Assembly: GCA_964353355.1 (NCBI GenBank) | Contig: CAYGVT010000112.1 | Span: 1 to 11,760 of the forward strand | DNA: 11,760 nt | Reading direction: 5' to 3' | DNA from: CAYGVT01 sp964353355 | Lineage (GTDB): Archaea; Thermoplasmatota; DTKX01; GCA-020343715 | In this document: positions 1-6,885 of the stretch, one piece after another | Layout: every line of letters starts with the position of its first letter | Position numbering within the stretch: the stretch's first letter is position 1 | Notes under the pieces: generated by a model | What the model was told of the DNA's origin: nothing | Seen by the model: the letters and a program-made list of their open reading frames with translations, nothing else | Databases searched by the model: none | Program-made: the position numbers and the translations under genes

Positions 1-1
1 G

Positions 2-589
2 CAGCTGGCGGTCGAGGTGGCCTCGTCCTACGGGTCGATGGGGGGAAGCGTCTTCACCTTCCTCTATCCCGATGGGGTGCTCAGCGAGACGGTCACCTTC
101 AACCTCACCGACGGCGAGTTCCGCTCCGTCCTCCGGTTGAACGTCACCGTCTCCCCGGTCAACGACGCACCGGGGCTCTCTGGAGCGCACGTGGACGCAC
201 CTGGACAGAGTGCTGGGACCTCATTCAACTTCACCGTGGTCCTCAAGGATATCGACACGGGGTCGGATGTCCCGGTCGTCGAGGTAGTGATAGATGGTGT
301 CAAGTACATGTGCACCAGGGATGAGCTGAGCACCGGCCCCGACAGCGAGGGGGTGGTCTACTTCCTCGAACTTGACCTCCCTCCCGGCACCCACAATTTC
401 AATTTCACCGCAGACGATGGCAAGGGAGGCGCGGCGACGACCGGGACTCTCACGGTCGCCGTGGATGAGATACCGGAGGAGACCGACCCCCCGACCAAGA
501 TGGTGGCTCTGCTCATCATCATCGGCGCCGTGGCCCTCGCGGCAATGCTCCTGGTAAAGAGAAAGAGGTCGTCCGGGCCCCCTGTCTGA
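2..589 (+). CDS. C-terminal part of a membrane-anchored surface protein with Ig/cadherin-like domains (5' end outside window)
   Basis: The frame is open to the left edge, so this is the tail of a longer gene; the GTG at 17 is probably internal. The protein has a beta-rich domain ending in the linker VNDAP (about 163-177), typical of cadherin-like and Ig-like tandem repeats, then a second domain ending in FNFTADDGKGG-type sequence. Several N-x-T sequons (NLT, NVT, NFT twice) suit archaeal N-glycosylation. A hydrophobic segment at 500-556 (MVALLIIIGAVALAAMLLV) followed by KRKR predicts a C-terminal anchor with the repeats outside the cell. The larger surface protein at 6886-9867 has the same plan, including the NDAP linker. 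The exact role cannot be told from the tail. It ends at TGA 587-589 and is convergent with the cupin gene. Confidence 0.85.
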   Translation, partial: QLAVEVASSYGSMGGSVFTFLYPDGVLSETVTFNLTDGEFRSVLRLNVTVSPVNDAPGLSGAHVDAPGQSAGTSFNFTVVLKDIDTGSDVPVVEVVIDGVKYMCTRDELSTGPDSEGVVYFLELDLPPGTHNFNFTADDGKGGAATTGTLTVAVDEIPEETDPPTKMVALLIIIGAVALAAMLLVKRKRSSGPPV

Positions 590-611
590 GACGCCGTGGG
601 GGATATTGGAA

Positions 612-624
612 GGGGGCATCCCCC
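612..624 (+). terminator. Short GC hairpin after the surface-protein gene
   Basis: GGGGG-CAT-CCCCC lies 22 bases after the stop codon at 589. It could help end plus-strand transcription. No T-run follows it on this strand, so the call is weak. The string GGGGGCATC recurs about 20 bases further on. Confidence 0.3.
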
Positions 625-653
625 ATCTGGACGGGGGCATCGTCTAGGGTTCC

Positions 654-682
654 AAAAAAGGGATGCGGGGGACCGCCCCCGC
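654..682 (-). terminator. Hairpin plus T-run terminator of the cupin gene
   Basis: On the minus strand a perfect 7-bp GC stem with a 4-base loop (665-682) is followed five bases later by six T residues (654-659). It begins 32 bases after the cupin stop codon. In archaea the T-run alone can terminate transcription; the hairpin makes it look like a bacterial intrinsic terminator. Confidence 0.6.
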
Positions 683-714
683 GCGCCCGGGACGGCCCCC
701 ATTGCCGCTCCACG

Positions 715-1098
715 TCAGGCCTGGTGCTTGCCGCTGCGGGCCTCGATGTTGCGGGCGATGGTCTCCATCGTCTTGTGGTAGCTGTCCTCGGGGCTGAACT
801 CCACGTACTCGGTCCCCGCGTTGATGGTCCCGGAGTGGTTGGGCTCGATGTGGTACGTATCCCCCGCGCGGACGACCTCCGTCCGGTCCGGGTACTTCAC
901 CTGGAATCCGCCCTTGAAGACATACCCCCAGTGGTCGGACTGGCACCGACCGCCGGGGAGCCCCTTTAGGAGGGGGGTCATGTCCATCTCGCTCTTGAAG
1001 ACCCCGTACTCGACGTGCATGTTGCCCCAGCAGGCCTCCTTGATCGAGTAGTCCTTGCTCTCCATCACCGTGTCCATATCCTTTGTCGCCTTGCGCAT
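715..1098 (-). CDS. Small single-domain cupin protein
   Basis: A 127-residue protein. The start is placed at ATG 1096-1098 because GGATGTGA, one mismatch from the archaeal Shine-Dalgarno GGAGGTGA, lies just upstream; a longer reading from 1143 has no such site. The core (about residues 45-105) reads as a cupin beta-barrel, with DHWGYVFKGGFQV, then AGDTYHIEPNHSGT, then EYVEFSP. The classic HxH...E metal motif is reduced: His56 and His88 are present and Cys52 is close by, so metal binding, if any, uses an unusual ligand set. Similar stand-alone cupins with HWGYV and VEFSP motifs are common and mostly uncharacterised. There is no signal peptide, so it is cytoplasmic. It has its own promoter and terminator and appears monocistronic. 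Enzyme versus small-molecule sensor cannot be decided. Confidence 0.85.
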   Translation of the reverse strand: MRKATKDMDTVMESKDYSIKEACWGNMHVEYGVFKSEMDMTPLLKGLPGGRCQSDHWGYVFKGGFQVKYPDRTEVVRAGDTYHIEPNHSGTINAGTEYVEFSPEDSYHKTMETIARNIEARSGKHQA

Positions 1099-1147
1099 CT
1101 CTTCACATCCTACCAATATGTTGGTTAATGAAATAACGACCACCAGA

Positions 1148-1155
1148 CACTATAA
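1148..1155 (-). promoter_or_regulatory. TATA box of the cupin gene
   Basis: TTATAGTG on the minus strand lies about 54 bases before the chosen ATG. An archaeal start site about 26 bases downstream would leave a leader of roughly 28 bases containing the GGATGTGA ribosome binding site. Confidence 0.5.
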
Positions 1156-1636
1156 CATTGTCCCGAAATCCATCAGACGCGGAAACGAGTGGGTTCTGGT
1201 AGCTCCGGGGGCCTCGTGGTGGCATGCATCGGGTGTGCACGGACCCGTCCGAGAGCGCGCGACGGACGATACCGTGGCCGTGGTTCGCGAGCCACGCGCG
1301 ACGAGGCCCTCGTGCACGCCAAGGCCGCGAGGGGGTGGAGGATGCACACCGCCGTGAGGGGGATGGCAGGGTGGCCGGGGGGGAGAGGGGAAGAGCGCGG
1401 CCGGTCGCGGGGCGGCGGGCGCTCGGGCGGTCGAGTCGGGGCGCGCGGGAGACGGTCCGCACCGGATGGGCACGGCAACTGGGATACCTGCGCTTGACCC
1501 AACGGTCCGATCTGTTGACCTCACCTGTCGGCCATGGAGGACTGCTATCATGACCACACTCTTCGGGGAGATTCGTACGGTCATGGTAGCGCCCTTTGTA
1601 TACCATGGCCGAGGAGGAACGGACCGATGTGCTCGG

Positions 1637-1690
1637 TGGTCGGACGACAATTAACCGCGTTGAGGATTGCGGACCTGCGGGATGTCTTCT
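1637..1690 (+). pseudogene. Possible internal fragment of a decayed AAA/DUF4143 ATPase gene
   Basis: Bases 1637-1656 match 10627-10653 of the intact ATPase gene: TGGTCGG is shared, seven bases are missing, then ACGACAATT-x-ACC is shared. A further match follows (GGACCTGCGGGATG against GGACCTCGCGGACTG). In protein terms this is the stretch after sensor 1, SLVGRATTI...MDLADW, in the intact enzyme. The missing seven bases break the frame. The match is short. It is believed mainly because it lies in the right order and strand upstream of the clear C-terminal remnant at 1863-1982; about 550 bp would then be deleted between the two pieces. Confidence 0.35.
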
Positions 1691-1862
1691 GTGGTGTTGA
1701 CCGCTGCACCAGTGGACCATGGCACGACACTGGATGGACGGAAGGATATCTAGGACCTGACCATGGGTGGGGCCCTTTCGGACTGCAGCCTGTAACCTGT
1801 TCATGTATGCTGGTTTTGTGACAGTGAATTATGGTGGTGACAGTCGCGGCTAGAACAGCTAT

Positions 1863-1982
1863 TTCGACGCCTACAGTGAGGGGATGGGCGCGAAGCGGGC
1901 CATCCTGGTCACCAAGGATACGATCAAGAGGCGGGGCAGATGCGTGCTCGTGCCGCTTTGGTTGTTCCTGCTCGTGGAGTGA
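1863..1982 (+). pseudogene. C-terminal remnant of a second AAA/DUF4143 ATPase
   Basis: Thirty-nine codons and a TGA stop align without gaps to the last 40 codons of the intact ATPase at 11412-11531. By hand count 29 of 39 residues are identical and 27 of 120 bases differ. Shared blocks include EGMGAK, VTKDT, CVL and PLWLFLL. An in-frame TAG at 1851-1853 and loss of similarity just upstream show that the rest of the gene is gone. Most changes are silent or conservative, so this copy was probably a working paralog before truncation, not a recent duplicate. It has no plausible start and should not be functional. Confidence 0.85.
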
Positions 1983-2189
1983 CCGCGAGCGCAGGCCACG
2001 ACTACACGGAGCAGAGGTGCCCTTACCGATTGCCATGGCCCGTGGGGGTTGGACCCGCCAATCATCGACCTCGCGGGACCAAGCATCTCCTTCCCCTCCA
2101 GGATGCGCCATCCAATGGGTCGGTCGGACGGGTCACAACGCTGCGGCGCGCATCGTGGCGCCCGTCCCCGTCCGCGCGCAGGGCCCAAT

Positions 2190-2204
2190 CGAAAGGCGTA
2201 TAAC
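2190..2204 (+). promoter_or_regulatory. BRE and TATA box of the P-type ATPase gene
   Basis: CGAAAGG (2190-2196) fits a TFB-recognition element and CGTATAAC (2197-2204) a TATA box. The predicted start site is near 2227, giving a leader of about 65 bases to GTG 2293. It is the only good archaeal promoter seen before this gene. Confidence 0.55.
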
Positions 2205-2222
2205 CCCCTTTTTCTTAGGGGG
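2204..2222 (+). promoter_or_regulatory. Inverted repeat between TATA box and predicted start site
   Basis: CCCCCT-TTTTCTT-AGGGGG forms a perfect 6-bp inverted repeat directly after the TATA box and before the predicted start site. A protein bound here would block RNA polymerase, so it is a candidate operator for the cation ATPase gene. It could equally be chance in GC-rich DNA. Confidence 0.35.
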
Positions 2223-2292
2223 AGTCCAATGGAGGCCGTGACCGCCGACCGCTGGACATCATCCAGGCCGTGGCCCTACAGCCCCGCGGGTC

Positions 2293-5049
2293 GTGACGCA
2301 GATGACGCACGTGTCAAGGCTGCCGGTGGAGGAGGTCTACCGGTTTCTCGGGAGCTCGCCCAGCGGGCTCCGGGATGACGAGGCCCGCCGGCGCCTCGAG
2401 GAGCACGGCCCCAACGTCCTGGCCGAGCGGCACGGCGAGACGGTCGGCCACAGGTTCTTCACGAGCCTCAGGGATCTGTTCAGCATACTCCTCATGGTCG
2501 CGGCGCTCCTCGCCGCCGCCTCCGGCGAGCTGCGGATGGCAATCGTCATCCTGGCCATCGTCCTGGTCAACACCGCCATGAGCGTGTTCCAGGAGTGGAG
2601 GGCCGAGCGTGAGATGGAGGCCCTGCACAGCTGGATGCCGAGCTCCACCAAGGTCGTGCGCGGGGGCACGGTGAAGGCCACCCCGGCCGCTGGCCTCGTG
2701 CGGGGCGACGTGGTCGTCCTCGAGGAGGGGGACCGCGTCCCCGCGGACGCCAGGCTCGTGGAGTGCTACGACCTCTGGGTGAACAACGTCCCCCTCACGG
2801 GCGAATCCGACCCGCGCCCCAGGACGGCCGAGCACTCGCCCGTGAGCTCGGACACGCTCCCGGACGTGCCCAACTTCGTGTTCATGAGCACGACCGTCGC
2901 TCGCGGCTCCGGCAGGGCCGTGGTCACCGCGACGGGGATGCGGACCCGGTTCGGCAGCATCGCCGACATCACGCAGGCCATCGAGGACGAGCCCAGCCCG
3001 CTGCAGAAGGAGATAGCGCGCACGGCCAGGTACGACTTCGCAATCGCGCTCGCGGTCGGGTTCGCGTTCCTGCTCGCGAGCGTGCTGTGGCTGCACGTGG
3101 GGCTGGCCAAGGGCCTCCTGTTCATGATAGGCGTGATGATATCCTGCGTCCCCGAGGGGCTGCAGGTGACGGTGTCGATGGCCCTCACCATCAACATGGC
3201 CAAGATGGCCCGGGAGAACGTCCTGGTCAAGCGCCTCTCGGCCGTGCAGACGCTCGGCTCGGTGACCGTCATCTGCACCGACAAGACCGGCACCATCACG
3301 AGGGGCGAGATGACCGTCACCCGCATGTGGGCGGACGGGACGGACTTCGAGGTCACGGGCACCGGCTACGAGCCCACCGGCGACGTCGTGCGCGCCGGCG
3401 AGGCGCTCGCGCGCCGCTCCTGCGCGCCGCTCGTGGGTCTGCTGGAGGCATCGGTCGCGTGCAACAGCGCGCACGTCCAGCCCCCCGAGGGGGACCGGAC
3501 GGGATGGGGGGTCATCGGGGACCCCACCGACGGCGCGCTGCTGGTGGCGGGGCTGAAGCACGGCATCGACCCGGCCGAGGTGGCCACGAGGTGGCCCTCG
3601 GTCCACCGGGTCCCCTTCGACTCCGTGAGGAAGCGCATGTCCACCGTGCACCGTGTGGACGGGCGCCTCGTCGCATTCGTGAAGGGCGCGCCGAGGAGCA
3701 TCCTCGACATCTCGGACCGAATAGTGGTCGGCGGGCGCGAGGAGCCCCTCACGGACGAGCGGCTCGAGGAGGTGGAGCGCCGGGTCCACGCGCTCGCGGA
3801 CGAGGGGCTGCGGGTCATCGCGGTCGCGAGGCGGGGCCTGCCCGACGGCGCCACCATGGACCCGTCCACCATCGAGGCAGGGCTGACCGTGCTGGGCCTG
3901 GCGGCCATGAGGGACCCGCCCCGGCCGGAGGTGCCCGCCGCGGTCGAGAGGGCCAAGCGGGCGGGCATAAAGGTGGTCGTCATCACGGGCGACTACGGGC
4001 CCACGGCCCAGGCCATCGCCGAGGACGTGGGGATAGTGTCCCGGGAGCGCGTCCGCGTCCTGCGCGGCGTGCAGCTCACCGCCATGACCGACGGGGCCAT
4101 CGTGGAGGAGGTGCGAAGGGGCGACGTCATCTTCGCGCGCATGTCCCCCGAGCAGAAGCACCGCGTCGTGCGCGCGCTCAAGTCCGCGGGCGAGGTCGTC
4201 GCGGTCACGGGAGACGGCGCCAACGACGCGCCGTCGCTGAGGGAGGCGGACATAGGCGTCGCGATGGGCGCGTCGGGCACCGACGTTGCCAGGGAGGCAG
4301 CGGACATGGTGCTGCTGGACGACAGCTTCGCCTCCATCGTCAGGGCGGTCGAGTCGGGGCGCGCGGCCTACGAGAACGTCCGACGGTTCATCGTCTTCGC
4401 GTTCTCGCACAACTGGGCGGAGCTCTTCCCCTTCATCATCTACATCGTGCTCGCCATCCCGCTGCCGCTCCTGGTCACGCAGATCCTGGCCATCGACCTC
4501 GTCATCGACATCATCCCCGCGCTGGCGCTGAGCCGCGAGCCCCCCGAGCCCGGCATCATGTCCGAGCCCCCGAGGAGCGTGACCGAGCGCATCTTCCACA
4601 AGAGGGCCATCGCGAGGTCGCTCTTCCTTGGGCTCGGCATAGGCGTGATGGTCATGGCCGCCTGCCTGTGGACGTGGCACGCGGGCGGCTGGACCTACGG
4701 CGAGCAACTGGCATCCGACGACCCGCTCTACATGAGGGGCACGACGGTCGTGTTCGCGGGCATAGCGCTTGCGCAGATCGGCACGATGCTCACGCTCAGG
4801 ACCACGCGCGGCTCGGTCCTGGGCCTGGGAAGGCGGTCCAACGACTGGGTCTGGTTCGGCATACTGGCCCAGGTGGGCCTCACGGCGCTGCTGGTCTACC
4901 TCCCGTTCACGGCCGGGTTCTTCGGGACGGTGCCGCTCCCGCTCGCCACGTTCGCGGCGCTCGCGGGGCTGGCCGCGGTGGTGCTCCTGGCCGACGAGGT
5001 CAGGAAGGCCGTCGCGAGGCGGCACTGGAGGCCCGAGCACGGGCATTGA
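2293..5049 (+). CDS. P-type (P2, Na+/K+-ATPase-like IIC) cation-transporting ATPase
   Basis: A complete 918-residue ion pump in the cell membrane that couples ATP hydrolysis to cation export or exchange. In order it has a cation-ATPase N-terminal domain (about 8-60), M1-M2, an actuator with TGES (169-172), M3-M4 with VPEGL (Glu288), the phosphorylation site DKTGT (Asp330), the nucleotide-binding KGAP (464-467), the hinge TGDGANDAP (639-647), and six C-terminal helices. M5 has WAELFPF (Glu710) and M6 has IDLVIDIIPALAL (Asp735 and Asp739), spaced like the Na+/K+-ATPase ligands Glu779, Asp804 and Asp808. IPLPL and the downstream SREPPEPGIM stretch also resemble IIC pumps more than SERCA. The ion is not proven: Na+ or K+ is inferred, Ca2+ or H+ remains possible. 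The start is GTG 2293 or ATG 2302 (MTHVSRLPVEEV); neither has a clear ribosome binding site. It stands alone, with no partner subunit gene beside it. Confidence 0.93.
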   Translation: MTQMTHVSRLPVEEVYRFLGSSPSGLRDDEARRRLEEHGPNVLAERHGETVGHRFFTSLRDLFSILLMVAALLAAASGELRMAIVILAIVLVNTAMSVFQEWRAEREMEALHSWMPSSTKVVRGGTVKATPAAGLVRGDVVVLEEGDRVPADARLVECYDLWVNNVPLTGESDPRPRTAEHSPVSSDTLPDVPNFVFMSTTVARGSGRAVVTATGMRTRFGSIADITQAIEDEPSPLQKEIARTARYDFAIALAVGFAFLLASVLWLHVGLAKGLLFMIGVMISCVPEGLQVTVSMALTINMAKMARENVLVKRLSAVQTLGSVTVICTDKTGTITRGEMTVTRMWADGTDFEVTGTGYEPTGDVVRAGEALARRSCAPLVGLLEASVACNSAHVQPPEGDRTGWGVIGDPTDGALLVAGLKHGIDPAEVATRWPSVHRVPFDSVRKRMSTVHRVDGRLVAFVKGAPRSILDISDRIVVGGREEPLTDERLEEVERRVHALADEGLRVIAVARRGLPDGATMDPSTIEAGLTVLGLAAMRDPPRPEVPAAVERAKRAGIKVVVITGDYGPTAQAIAEDVGIVSRERVRVLRGVQLTAMTDGAIVEEVRRGDVIFARMSPEQKHRVVRALKSAGEVVAVTGDGANDAPSLREADIGVAMGASGTDVAREAADMVLLDDSFASIVRAVESGRAAYENVRRFIVFAFSHNWAELFPFIIYIVLAIPLPLLVTQILAIDLVIDIIPALALSREPPEPGIMSEPPRSVTERIFHKRAIARSLFLGLGIGVMVMAACLWTWHAGGWTYGEQLASDDPLYMRGTTVVFAGIALAQIGTMLTLRTTRGSVLGLGRRSNDWVWFGILAQVGLTALLVYLPFTAGFFGTVPLPLATFAALAGLAAVVLLADEVRKAVARRHWRPEHGH

Positions 5050-5515
5050 CCGCGTCCCTTCGCCACTGGCATCACCGCAAGCACGACCTGTGGAGGGGTC
5101 GCCGTGGCGCATCATGTACATCACCTCGGAAAGGACTGATGGGGATTGTTGGGGTTGTAGATAATTGGCACCCCAGAGAACGAAGGTGAGGTTCGTCAAT
5201 AGCCGAAGAGGACAACACGGAAGGTGCAGACCAGGAACACATGACCAGAGGGAAGACGGTTGCGATTGGGAGAGGGACGGAAGGAGACCGTGTCTGACGA
5301 ATGGCCGGGGAGATGGCATGGACGAACTCTCCATCGCCAGGGGTGTCGTATGCGCATGGTAGGCGACCGAGGAGGGAGACAAACACGTGATTCTTTCCCT
5401 CCACGTTCGCCTGTCCTGCATGACCCCATTCGGCCAGCAGGTCCGGTCTGACCTATTCGACATCGTCATCTAGATGGTGTGGCAAGCATCCTCGTCGTGA
5501 TGGTCATGGATACCT
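5050..5515. other. Intergenic stretch without recognised genes
   Basis: About 470 bases follow the P-type ATPase. Base composition is more mixed than in the coding regions. Short open frames in all directions lack ribosome binding sites, sensible composition or recognisable motifs. I see no tRNA, repeat or clear terminator. It may be decayed sequence like 1144-2292, but nothing here could be matched to a known gene by eye. Confidence 0.5.
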
Positions 5516-5526
5516 ATTGCGGCAGG

Positions 5527-5534
5527 TTTATATA
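5527..5534 (+). promoter_or_regulatory. TATA box of the three-gene operon
   Basis: TTTATATA is a consensus archaeal TATA box, predicting a start site near 5557 and a leader of about 59 bases. A second candidate, TGTATAAAAA at 5581-5590, lies about 30 bases before the ATG at 5616 and would give an almost leaderless transcript. The good ribosome binding site favours the upstream box, but both could be used. Confidence 0.6.
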
Positions 5535-5615
5535 GAATTGGCGATATTTCAGTCATCAAGATGCTCAACGGTCGGTAGATTGTATAAAAAATCGTCAAAA
5601 AGGAAGGGAGCCGAG

Positions 5616-5987
5616 ATGGAGCAGAACATACTTGTAAGGACCCTTGGGGACTCGCACTTCCTGAAGGTCCTGGGGTTCTTCCTCGAGCATCCCGTGCACG
5701 CCTTCGGCGTGTCCAAGGTATCCAGGTACCTGGGGATCTCGAGGGACACTGTGAGGAAGGATATCGAATTCTTCGAGGCGCTCGGGTACGTCGAGCGGAC
5801 CTCGAGGCGCGGCCCTTACAGGCTGAGGCTGGACGACGATATGGTCACGACGCTCCTGCGATGCGTGGCCGACATAGCCCGGACGCTCGGCGAGGGCGGA
5901 GCCGAGGATACGGGGCAGAGGCTCTACATCCCGCATCTCGAGGGCAGGGCACGTCGGGTCGTGCGCACGAGCACGGCAGGGGCCTAG
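5616..5987 (+). CDS. Winged helix-turn-helix DNA-binding protein
   Basis: A 123-residue protein. The start is ATG 5616 because GGAAGGGAG precedes it and because an upstream TTG at 5517 lies before the TATA box. Residues 13-71 form a winged helix: FLKVLGFFLEHP (helix 1), FGVSKVSRYLG (helix 2), the recognition helix ISRDTVRKDIEFFEALG (41-57), then a wing YVERTSRRGPYRLR. This is the pattern of archaeal MarR/ArsR-like transcription regulators. The last 30 residues are basic and look disordered. No ligand or metal site is visible. It is first in an operon, ending 8 bases before the next start codon, and probably regulates this operon or nearby genes; the target is unknown. Confidence 0.8.
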   Translation: MEQNILVRTLGDSHFLKVLGFFLEHPVHAFGVSKVSRYLGISRDTVRKDIEFFEALGYVERTSRRGPYRLRLDDDMVTTLLRCVADIARTLGEGGAEDTGQRLYIPHLEGRARRVVRTSTAGA

Positions 5988-5995
5988 GTGATTAC

Positions 5996-6361
5996 ATGCC
6001 TGAGAATGACAAGCAGATGGAGCGCGATGCGTCCCGGGAAAGGGCGGGCTCGAGAGGGAACGTCTCGGGAGACGACCCCGTGCTGCCCGTGGTCAGGGCC
6101 GAGGGGTTCTGCAAGACCTATGGCACCAGAGTGCTGGTGATGAGGACCGAGTACGACCTGAGGCTCCTCATCGCCAACGAGGTCGTCAAGGCGGAGCAGG
6201 GGGGGGAGTTCTACCTTGGAGAGTCGATGGTGGTCCTGACGCCGGTCGCCGCGAAAGAACTGGCATCTGACCTGGCGAAGATGGTCAGGGAGTGGGAGCG
6301 CGACCATGGCAAGATAGATGACCGTCCTCGGACGAGCCGGTTCACGGAGCTGGCGATCTAG
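5996..6361 (+). CDS. DUF3467-like small protein
   Basis: A 121-residue protein. AGGTGA overlaps the stop codon of the gene before and gives a strong ribosome binding site for ATG 5996, so the two are translated together. The first 30 residues are charged and probably disordered. Residues 38-106 alternate strands and a final helix (YGTRVLVMRTEYDLRLLIAN, then MVVLTPVAAKELASDLAKMVREWE), which resembles DUF3467 proteins, whose biochemical function is unknown. The assignment is from pattern only. Its place next to a winged-helix protein suggests a partner in the same regulatory unit. No membrane segment or catalytic motif is seen. Confidence 0.7.
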   Translation: MPENDKQMERDASRERAGSRGNVSGDDPVLPVVRAEGFCKTYGTRVLVMRTEYDLRLLIANEVVKAEQGGEFYLGESMVVLTPVAAKELASDLAKMVREWERDHGKIDDRPRTSRFTELAI

Positions 6362-6375
6362 AGGGGGCAGGACTG

Positions 6376-6828
6376 TTGGGGAGGCACAAGGCACAGAACC
6401 CTCGTGGCTCCCGGACAGGCCGCAAGCTCGCTGGCGACAGGCTCGCGGAGGACGTTCATGGCCATCGTGGGATGTTCAAGGACCGTCGCGAGAAGGGCGC
6501 TTCGCACAAGGCCCTCCAAGGAACGGAAGGACAGAAACCACCGCTCACGGACGACCAGTTCCAGATCCTCTGGCTCCTGTTCACCAGGCACAGGTTCTCC
6601 CGCCCGGGTCTTGAATGGGATGACCTGCTCATGGAGCTGGAGCTCATCGACATCCCCGAGGAGGACGCAGACGACTTCCTTAAGGCACTCCGTGACAGGG
6701 TCGACCCCTGGCTGACCCACACGCCTGGATTCGGTGCCTACTTGAACAGGCAGCACATCGATGCCATCAAGACGACGTTGCAATCGTTCCTTGAGAACAG
6801 GAAGGGGGCTGGAGCCTCGCATAAATGA
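6376..6828 (+). CDS. Uncharacterised helical protein, third gene of the operon
   Basis: A 150-residue product if it starts at TTG 6376, 14 bases after the previous stop with a purine-rich AGGGGGCAGGA just upstream. ATG 6472 is an alternative but has no ribosome binding site. The N-terminal 50 residues are basic and low in complexity. From residue 56 a compact helical domain follows (LTDDQFQILWLLFTRHRF, WDDLLMELELIDIPEEDADDFLKALRDRV, then IDAIKTTLQSFLENRK). I do not recognise the family. The helical pattern and basic N-terminus could suit DNA, RNA or protein binding, but nothing proves it. It is convergent with the surface-protein gene, with 57 bases between them. Confidence 0.6.
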   Translation: MGRHKAQNPRGSRTGRKLAGDRLAEDVHGHRGMFKDRREKGASHKALQGTEGQKPPLTDDQFQILWLLFTRHRFSRPGLEWDDLLMELELIDIPEEDADDFLKALRDRVDPWLTHTPGFGAYLNRQHIDAIKTTLQSFLENRKGAGASHK

Positions 6829-6885
6829 TGGCAGCCGAGGTCATGGCTCGCGCTCATCCAGATACAATCTGCGGTCGTGTCATCC

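Larger units (their letters stand above)
1144..2292. other. Long gene-free region with decayed gene fragments
   Basis: No reading frame here looks like an intact protein. About 1200-1480 is extremely GC-rich and low in complexity, while 1500-1860 is clearly less GC-rich than the flanking genes, as expected of decayed sequence. Recognisable pieces are a perfect 24-bp match to the P-type ATPase gene (1425-1448), a weak match to the middle of the AAA ATPase gene (1637-1690), the last 40 codons of an AAA ATPase (1863-1982), and the promoter of the P-type ATPase (2190-2204). No tRNA, CRISPR or transposase was seen. Confidence 0.6.

Noticed and set aside
1103..1804. A 233-codon minus-strand open frame in the gene-free region
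   Set aside because: It is Arg, Pro and Ser-rich, overlaps the cupin promoter and start, has no ribosome binding site, and other frames are equally open.
2229..2378. A 50-codon open frame whose ATG lies at the predicted start site of the P-type ATPase transcript
   Set aside because: A leaderless upstream gene is conceivable, but the sequence is low in complexity, has no motif and overlaps the ATPase out of frame.
2763..5189. An 808-codon open frame on the plus strand overlapping the ATPase
   Set aside because: It is an out-of-frame shadow with Arg, Gly, His and Ala-rich low-complexity sequence.
5072..5404. Short open frames between the P-type ATPase and the operon
   Set aside because: None has a ribosome binding site, plausible composition or a recognisable motif.
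2314..5469. A 1051-codon open frame on the minus strand opposite the P-type ATPase
   Set aside because: It mirrors the ATPase gene, is rich in Arg, His, Asp and Gly as expected from the complement of GC-rich codons, and has no motifs. The plus strand encodes a full P-type ATPase.
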